Shown: positions 6,041 to 10,353 of the stretch, one piece after another
Numbering within the stretch: position 1 is the first letter of the stretch
Layout: every line of letters starts with the position of its first letter
NCBI GenBank assembly: GCA_964250215.1
Contig: CAXUEX010000105.1
Coordinates: forward strand, 1-10,353
Direction: 5' to 3'
DNA from: DAIDJM01 sp964250215
GTDB lineage: Bacteria > Pseudomonadota > Alphaproteobacteria > Acetobacterales > Acetobacteraceae
Length of the DNA stretch: 10,353 bases
Notes under the pieces: model-generated
Database searches by the model: none
Seen by the model: only the letters and a program-made list of their open reading frames with translations
What the model was told of the DNA's origin: nothing
Program-made: the position numbers and the translations under genes

Positions 6041-6754
6041 ATGCTCGATTGCACAGCCCTTGATCGTGATATTGCTCTCCCCGAGCGCGAGACGCCTGAA
6101 CGCCCGGGCCTGGCTGTGCTGCGCCGCGCCCTGCTGTGCGATTTCCCCGGTCGCATTGCCGTCGTCTCTGCCTTCGGCGCCGAATCCGCCCTGCTGTTAG
6201 CGCTGGTGGCCGACATCGATCCCGCCACCCCGGTGCTGTTCGTGGATACCGGTCAGCATTTCCGCGAAACCCTGGCCTATCGCGACGCCCTGATCCGCCG
6301 GCTCCGCCTCACGGGCGTCCGCACGCTGGCGCCGGAACCGGCCGAGTTGCGAGCGCATGACCCCGATGCGGAACTCTGGCGCTTCGACCCCGATGCGTGC
6401 TGCCGGCTGCGCAAGGTCTCGCCGCTGGAACGCGCGCTGGCCCCGTTCGACGCGTGGATCACCGGCCGCAAGCGCCACCAGACTCTCACCCGCATCGCCC
6501 TGCCCTTCGTGGAACAGGTCGATGGCCGCACGAAGATCAATCCACTGGCCGACTGGACGTCCATCGAGATCGCGGCCGAACTGCGCCGCCGCGCCCTGCC
6601 GCGCCACAAGCTCAGCCTGGAAGGCTATCCCTCGATAGGCTGCGCCACCTGCACCCGCGCGGTCGCTTCGGGCGAAGACCCGCGCAGCGGCCGCTGGTTC
6701 GGCACCGGCAAGACCGAATGCGGCATCCACCGCCTGCCCGAAGCCGCCGATTGA
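6041..6754 (+). CDS. cysH: Assimilatory adenylyl-sulfate (APS) reductase, iron-sulfur type
   Basis: CysH reduces activated sulfate to sulfite in the cytoplasm for cysteine synthesis. The 237-residue product has the PP-loop-like nucleotide site VVSAFGAESALLL (41-53), LFVDTGQHF (66-74) and the WITGRKRHQT motif (139-148). The cysteine pair Cys120-Cys121 and the pair Cys201/Cys204 (CATC) supply the four ligands of the [4Fe-4S] cluster that marks the APS-using type. The catalytic cysteine is in ECGIH (226-230). PAPS-using CysH proteins such as that of E. coli lack the cluster cysteines, so APS is the likely substrate. ATG 6041 is preferred; a TTG at 6014 would overlap the candidate -10 box. Neither has a good Shine-Dalgarno. 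cysI, cysD and cysN are not in the window. The 3' end carries a short duplication described separately, and fdhD follows 48 bp later. Confidence 0.93.
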   Translation: MLDCTALDRDIALPERETPERPGLAVLRRALLCDFPGRIAVVSAFGAESALLLALVADIDPATPVLFVDTGQHFRETLAYRDALIRRLRLTGVRTLAPEPAELRAHDPDAELWRFDPDACCRLRKVSPLERALAPFDAWITGRKRHQTLTRIALPFVEQVDGRTKINPLADWTSIEIAAELRRRALPRHKLSLEGYPSIGCATCTRAVASGEDPRSGRWFGTGKTECGIHRLPEAAD

Positions 6755-6772
6755 CCCCAGCCGCCGATTGAC
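6742..6772 (+). repeat. 17-bp-offset direct duplication at the cysH 3' end
   Basis: AGCCGCCGATTGAC occurs at 6742-6755 and again at 6759-6772. The first copy carries the cysH stop codon (TGA 6752-6754). The second lies wholly in the gap before fdhD and repeats the stop-containing sequence. It looks like a small tandem slippage event with no evident function. Confidence 0.6.
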
Positions 6773-6802
6773 AGCGCCGCCGCGGCGGCCACTGGCTCGG
6801 GC

Positions 6803-7615
6803 ATGGCGGAATTCCCCGAACCGATCGCCGATGTGCCCCGCCTGGCCTTCCGCGCTGGCGTGGCCACCCATGGCACCCGCCAGGTGCCTGAGGAAACCGC
6901 GATCGCCTTCACCTACAACCGGCTGACGCACGCGGTGATGCTGGCCACTCCGGCCGACCTCGAAGATTTCGCCACCGGCTTCAGCCTGGCCGAGGGCATC
7001 GTGCCGGCGCCGGAAGCCATCGAAAGCCTGGAGATCGTGCCGGCCGGCGGCGGCCTGGAACTGCGCATGTGGATCGCGCCGCCGCTGATGGGGGCCCTGG
7101 AACAACGGCGGCGGCGGCTGGCCGGCGCCACCGGCTGTGGCATGTGCGGCCTGGAAAGCCTGGCGGAAGCGCTCCGCCCGGTGCCGCGCATACCCACCGG
7201 CGGTGTCAGCTACGACATCGCAACAATATCCCGCGCCTGCGCGGCATTGGCCCCGGCGCAAGTGCTGAACGCCGCCACCCGCGCCGTGCACGCCGCCGCG
7301 TTTTGGACAGCCGATCGCGGCCTGATCGCGTTGCGCGAGGATGTCGGCCGCCACAACGCGCTCGACAAACTCGCCGGCGCCCTCGCGCGCGCCGGCGAAC
7401 GCGCCGAGCATGGCATCGTGCTGCTCACCAGCCGCATCTCGATCGAACTCGTGCAGAAGGCCGCCCGTATGGGTGCGCCAGTGCTCGCGGCGGTTTCGGC
7501 CCCCACGGCTCTCGCCATTCGTGCCGCGGAACAAGCCGGTATCACGCTGATCGGCGTGGCCCGCGCCGACGGGTTCGAAGTTTTCGCAGGTGCTGAGCGT
7601 ATCCGAGCTACTTGA
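6803..7615 (+). CDS. fdhD: FdhD, sulfurtransferase required for formate dehydrogenase activity
   Basis: FdhD takes sulfur from the cysteine desulfurase IscS as a persulfide and transfers it to the bis-molybdopterin-guanine-dinucleotide cofactor, which formate dehydrogenase needs to work. The 270-residue product has the usual length. It carries the sulfur-relay motif CGMC (Cys112, Cys115), the conserved REDVGRHNALDKL segment (178-190), LLTSRISIELVQKAARMG (207-224) and the APTALAIRAA helix (233-242). ATG 6803 is taken as the start; no strong Shine-Dalgarno is visible. The gene follows cysH by 48 bp on the same strand, so read-through from the cysH promoter is likely. Its end overlaps the end of the convergent solenoid gene by 8 bp. 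No formate dehydrogenase subunit is in the window, which is not unusual for fdhD. Confidence 0.95.
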   Translation: MAEFPEPIADVPRLAFRAGVATHGTRQVPEETAIAFTYNRLTHAVMLATPADLEDFATGFSLAEGIVPAPEAIESLEIVPAGGGLELRMWIAPPLMGALEQRRRRLAGATGCGMCGLESLAEALRPVPRIPTGGVSYDIATISRACAALAPAQVLNAATRAVHAAAFWTADRGLIALREDVGRHNALDKLAGALARAGERAEHGIVLLTSRISIELVQKAARMGAPVLAAVSAPTALAIRAAEQAGITLIGVARADGFEVFAGAERIRAT

Positions 7616-9263
7616 GCGAGCTGTGCAAGGCGGCAAGCCAGGATTCCGCACCGCTCACCATGTCCGACAGCGCCGCGTGGCCGATCGTCTCCGGCGCACC
7701 GAAATGCACCGGCGAATGATCCGCCGCCGTCCCGGCATACAGCACCTCGGTGCCGCCGCCGATCGCCTGCAACTTGAAATCGGCCAAGCTGTATGTGCCG
7801 GAAAAGAACAGCTTGTCCACCACCTTGTCCGAACCCCCCAGCAGCGTCAGCGTGCCGTTCGCATAGCTCAGCGAATGCGCGGTGATGCCAAGAAGCTGGA
7901 TGGTATCGCCCTCGCCGAACGTGCCGAACACGCTGCTCACCGCGTCAGGCAGGCCCAGCACCACGGTGGAATTTATCGAGAAGTCGATGGTGGGAATGAC
8001 CGACGCGCCGTTCAGGTGCAATATGTCCCTGCCTACCAACTGGAAAGTGCCGCTGCCGGTCACCGCGCCATTCAGAGTCCAATCGGCTTTCGCGTCCTCG
8101 ACGTAATCATTGAATCCGTTCACGCTGCTGCCAAGCCCGGAAAGCGTTCCGGAATTGCCGGCCAGAATCAGCGTGTCCTTCGCCGCCGCATCGGCTGCAA
8201 TGGCGCCGCTGAACCGTGCCGCCCCGTATACCGTCAACGTGCTGTCCGAGCTCCCGAACTTTACCGCATCCGCCTGCGGCGTGCCGTGTGCCTGTCCCCC
8301 CTCAATCAGCCCGGCCTTCGCCACCAGGGCTCCGCCGTTCAAATACACGCCAGCGGCATTGGCGCCGTAGACCCCATGGCCGGCAGCGCCGGAACCGCCG
8401 ACGATCGTTCCGGTGTTCACAACCAGGCCCGTGTCCACCACGCCACAGCCGGCCGTGCCGACACCGCCGACATGGCCGCCGCCGGCGTTGCCGCCCGCAA
8501 TCGTTCCGTGATTGACCAGCACACCGCCACCACCGGCCGCGATATCCACGCCCGCACCGCCATTGCTGGCACCGCCCCTATACGAATAGGCGCCATTGCC
8601 GCCGCTCACATGCCCAGTGTTCGTGACGCTGCCGGCCAGAAGGCTGATTCCCGCCCCGCCACTGCCGACATAATTATACACACTGGCGCCGCCGAACGCG
8701 CTGCCGCCGGCGATGTTGCCGCTATTGCTGATCTCGCCTGCATGGCCGCTGGAAGGTGCCCCCAGCACCACACCCGCGCCACCCGCGCTGAACGTGGCCA
8801 CGGAGTCGCCGCCGGTTACCCTGCCGGTATTCGTCAGCGTTCCGGATGCCGCCAGATCCACGCCCACGCCACCCAGGCCACCCACGCTCAGCCCGCCCGC
8901 AATCTGACCCGTATTGTGCACCGTGCCGGCGGCAACCAGGCTGATTCCGGCGCCGCCGTCGGCGTAAGCGGAACTGTAGCCGCCGGTGATCGCGCCTTTG
9001 TTGGTGATCACCGCGGCCGAGGCAAGATAGATGCCGGCCCCCGCCCGATAGCTCGCGCCACCACTGTAGCCCCCCACCACAACGCCCTCGTTCAAAAGGC
9101 TTATGGTCCCCAGGCCCATCCCGCCGGATATTGCGTTCTCATACTGGTTTGTCTGCGCCAGCACCACAGACCCGGTTGCTGTAATTGTGAGCACGGTGCC
9201 GTATTGGCTGCTGCCCAGCACGACCGGGGAGGTAATGGCCGTGGAAATCGTGTGATTTGTCAT
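7608..9263 (-). CDS. Glycine-rich beta-solenoid repeat protein, probable surface or secreted protein
   Basis: The 551-residue product starts MTNHTISTAIT and has no cleavable signal peptide or membrane segment. Residues 57-324 hold nine copies of a motif of the form [TSV]NxGx[IV]xGG. Most are preceded by a GGAG[IV]xL strand, and units are spaced 28-41 residues apart. Such patterns form beta-solenoids in autotransporter passengers and haemagglutinin-like adhesins. Residues 330-510 are a less repetitive beta-rich part (DTLILAGNSGTL, FGEGDTIQLLG, VDKLFFSGTYSLADFKLQ, GGTEVLYAG). The last 40 residues are a predicted helical tail (ALSDMVSGAESWLAALHSS). No C-terminal autotransporter barrel, anchor or calcium-binding RTX nonapeptide is seen. 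Secretion by a type I exporter through the C-terminus is an inference. The start at ATG 9263 fits the promoter about 26 nt upstream; GTG 9275 is an alternative. The stop overlaps fdhD by 8 bp. Confidence 0.82.
   Translation of the reverse strand: MTNHTISTAITSPVVLGSSQYGTVLTITATGSVVLAQTNQYENAISGGMGLGTISLLNEGVVVGGYSGGASYRAGAGIYLASAAVITNKGAITGGYSSAYADGGAGISLVAAGTVHNTGQIAGGLSVGGLGGVGVDLAASGTLTNTGRVTGGDSVATFSAGGAGVVLGAPSSGHAGEISNSGNIAGGSAFGGASVYNYVGSGGAGISLLAGSVTNTGHVSGGNGAYSYRGGASNGGAGVDIAAGGGGVLVNHGTIAGGNAGGGHVGGVGTAGCGVVDTGLVVNTGTIVGGSGAAGHGVYGANAAGVYLNGGALVAKAGLIEGGQAHGTPQADAVKFGSSDSTLTVYGAARFSGAIAADAAAKDTLILAGNSGTLSGLGSSVNGFNDYVEDAKADWTLNGAVTGSGTFQLVGRDILHLNGASVIPTIDFSINSTVVLGLPDAVSSVFGTFGEGDTIQLLGITAHSLSYANGTLTLLGGSDKVVDKLFFSGTYSLADFKLQAIGGGTEVLYAGTAADHSPVHFGAPETIGHAALSDMVSGAESWLAALHSSLK
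8291..9095 (-). repeat. Coding repeats of the solenoid core (nine NxGx[IV]xGG motifs)
   Basis: Motif copies start at residues 57, 87, 116, 144, 179, 214, 250, 282 and 315 of the solenoid protein. The companion xGxG[IV]xL strand starts at residues 74, 103, 131, 161, 202, 235, 271 and 302. Unit lengths vary (28, 29, 30, 31, 33, 36 and 41 residues), and the DNA copies have diverged. The array is therefore old and maintained at the protein level rather than a fresh tandem expansion. Confidence 0.75.
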
Positions 9264-9403
9264 TCCCTGGCGCACCTTCGACGGATTTGCCGAAAAAGCT
9301 ATTGTTTCGCGGCATCCGCGTCAACCAGACGTATGAGACGGTTCCATGACGCAAACGGCCGCCGCGCTTGCTGCGGCGCGCGCGCCACCGTTATGCCACC
9401 CGC
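9264..9403. other. Divergent intergenic region between the solenoid gene and pdxY
   Basis: This 140-bp stretch contains the minus-strand promoter listed separately. On the pdxY side no convincing promoter is seen. TTGCTG (9368-9373) followed 17 nt later by TTATGC (9391-9396) is the best pair, but its -10 is poor. CGCCGC and GCGGCG flank a 7-base loop here, a small stem that could sit in the pdxY leader. Confidence 0.3.
9296..9324 (-). promoter_or_regulatory. Sigma70-type promoter for the solenoid protein gene
   Basis: On the minus strand, TTGACG (9324-9319; five of six matches to TTGACA) and TAGCTT (9301-9296) are separated by exactly 17 nt. Transcription would start near 9289, leaving a leader of about 26 nt before ATG 9263. 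That leader holds AAGG 11 nt before the ATG as a modest ribosome binding site. Confidence 0.55.
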
Positions 9404-10249
9404 GTGAACATCCTCTCGCTGCAATCCTGGGTCGCCTTCGGCCACGTCGGCAATGCCAGCGCCATATTTCCGCTGCAACGCCTGGGCGCGGAAGTCTGGG
9501 CCATCCACACCGTGCAATTCTCCAACCACCCCGGTTATGAGAGCTTCACCGGCGACGCATTCCGCCCGGAACAGATCGCCGCGCTGGTTAATGGCATCGC
9601 CGACCGCGGCGCACTGGCGCAATGCCATGCGGTGCTTTCGGGTTATGTCGGCGATCCCGGCGTGGGGCAAGCCATTCTGCACGCCGTCGCCCGCACCCGT
9701 GCCGCCAGCCCCGAAGCGCTCTACGCCTGCGATCCGGTGATCGGCGATATCGGTCCCGGCGAATACGTGCGCCACGGCGTCGCCGATTTCTTCCGCAACC
9801 GGGCCGTGCCCGCCGCCGACCTGCTCTTTCCCAACCAGTTCGAGCTCGCAACTCTCACCGGCCTGCCCTGCCATACGCTGGAACAGGCCGCCGCCGCCGC
9901 AGCCGCGTTGCGATCCCGCATGAAACCCGGTCCAGCGCTGGTGTTCGTAACGAGCCTGGAACTGAACGGCGGCCTCGATCTGCTGGTCGCGGCCGACACT
10001 TGCCACCGCATCCGCCTGCCCCGCCTGCCCCGCGATTTCAACGGCGCCGGTGACGCGATCGCGGCACTGCTGCTGTTCCACTTCCTGCGCACCCGCAATC
10101 CCGTGCTTGCGGCAGAACACGCGGCCTCATCCATCCACGGCATCCTGCGCCATACGCATCAGGCAGGTTCCCGCGAGTTGCGGCTGGTGCAGGCGCAGGC
10201 CGAACTGGATAGGCCGAGCGTGCAACTCAAAGCAGAAACTGTTGTCTAG
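9404..10249 (+). CDS. pdxY: Pyridoxal kinase (PdxY type)
   Basis: PdxY phosphorylates pyridoxal with ATP to give pyridoxal 5'-phosphate in the vitamin B6 salvage pathway. The 281-residue product matches the usual length. It opens with the substrate-binding NILSLQSWVAFGHVGNASA and the family segment VWAIHTVQFSNHPGY. CDPVIGD (109-115), PNQFELATLTG (143-153) and the ribokinase-fold signature FNGAGDAIAALLL (212-224) follow; the Asp of GAGD is the expected catalytic base. The start is taken at GTG 9404 because family members begin with MNILS. TTG 9368 would add 12 Arg-rich residues that do not belong to the family. No good Shine-Dalgarno precedes it. It is divergent from the solenoid gene across about 140 bp, and its stop lies 11 bp before the convergent flavoprotein end. 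Confidence 0.93.
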   Translation: MNILSLQSWVAFGHVGNASAIFPLQRLGAEVWAIHTVQFSNHPGYESFTGDAFRPEQIAALVNGIADRGALAQCHAVLSGYVGDPGVGQAILHAVARTRAASPEALYACDPVIGDIGPGEYVRHGVADFFRNRAVPAADLLFPNQFELATLTGLPCHTLEQAAAAAAALRSRMKPGPALVFVTSLELNGGLDLLVAADTCHRIRLPRLPRDFNGAGDAIAALLLFHFLRTRNPVLAAEHAASSIHGILRHTHQAGSRELRLVQAQAELDRPSVQLKAETVV

Positions 10250-10260
10250 TGAAATATTCT

Positions 10261-10353
10261 TCAAGCCTTCAAAAACGGCAGACTAGCATTCATCGCCGTG
10301 GCCGCGATCGCCGCCTGCCCCGCCGCCACCGCCACCTGGCTCAGCCCCCGCAC
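10261..10353 (-). CDS. C-terminal end of a thioredoxin-reductase-like flavoprotein (partial)
   Basis: The last 30 codons of a gene entering from the right read VRGLSQVAVAAGQAAIAATAMN and then SLPFLKA, ending in TGA at 10261-10263. This resembles the end of NAD(P)H/FAD-dependent thioredoxin-reductase-like enzymes, where a GDVxRGLxQIAVAxGxAAIAA stretch forms part of the FAD-binding site. The segment preceding it, including the expected GD, lies outside the window. The gene is convergent with pdxY, with an 11-bp gap and no terminator visible. Only the family can be suggested, and the exact substrate is unknown. The identification rests on one short motif, so confidence is moderate. Confidence 0.6.
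   Translation of the reverse strand: MRGLSQVAVAAGQAAIAATAMNASLPFLKA

Noticed and set aside
8291..9095. Regular repeats that could suggest a CRISPR array or non-coding tandem repeat
   Set aside because: Unit lengths vary and the DNA copies are diverged. The regularity is at the amino-acid level inside an open reading frame.
7608..9263. Calling the solenoid protein a classical autotransporter
   Set aside because: The last 250 residues show no 12-strand barrel pattern and no terminal aromatic residue, and the N-terminus has no signal peptide.
7590..9407. A 605-codon open frame on the plus strand opposite the solenoid gene
   Set aside because: It is an antisense shadow. Its product is rich in Arg, His and Ala with no domain, while the minus strand gives a coherent repeat protein with a promoter and start.

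Overview
The window comes from a strongly GC-rich bacterial chromosome whose codons mostly end in G or C. The set of families points to an alphaproteobacterium, most plausibly Acetobacteraceae or a relative. The clues are an APS-reductase-type CysH, a 6-pyruvoyl-tetrahydropterin-synthase-like protein with an LHGY motif, a TldE/PmbA protein, and a glycine-rich beta-solenoid protein ending in a GGTEVLYAG-like segment. The taxonomic placement is inference. No tRNA, rRNA, insertion sequence, CRISPR array or phage gene is visible.

Region 1 (1-1897). A minus-strand gamma-glutamyltransferase lipoprotein gene runs off the left edge. It carries a frame break at about 536-547 that looks like a small deletion between short direct repeats. 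Divergent from it is a 212-residue membrane protein with a proline-rich tail, apparently read from a leaderless transcript whose promoter overlaps an inverted repeat. A 75-residue lipoprotein with a near-perfect Shine-Dalgarno sequence follows.

Region 2 (1904-5873). A minus-strand cluster reads PTPS/QueD-like protein, then an AsmA-family envelope protein, then PmbA/TldE. The gaps are short, so it is probably one transcription unit. The three have no obvious common pathway. The QueD-like protein has a changed metal site and should not be called QueD.

Region 3 (5874-7615). Across a 167-bp divergent intergenic region, cysH (assimilatory adenylyl-sulfate reductase) and fdhD (sulfurtransferase for formate dehydrogenase) lie on the plus strand 48 bp apart. 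Both handle sulfur: one makes sulfite for cysteine synthesis, the other passes cysteine-derived sulfur to the molybdenum cofactor. No formate dehydrogenase or sulfite reductase is in view.

Region 4 (7608-10353). A minus-strand gene for a 551-residue glycine-rich beta-solenoid protein overlaps the fdhD end by 8 bp. It has its own good sigma70-type promoter, a repeat core of eight to nine units, no classical signal peptide and no autotransporter barrel. Divergent from it is pdxY (pyridoxal kinase). At the right edge, 11 bp after pdxY, are the last 30 codons of a minus-strand thioredoxin-reductase-like flavoprotein.

Most of this is ordinary housekeeping and envelope biology. The points that deserve a second look are the solenoid protein and its export, the altered active site of the PTPS-like protein, the broken gamma-glutamyltransferase gene, and the leaderless promoter with its overlapping palindrome.
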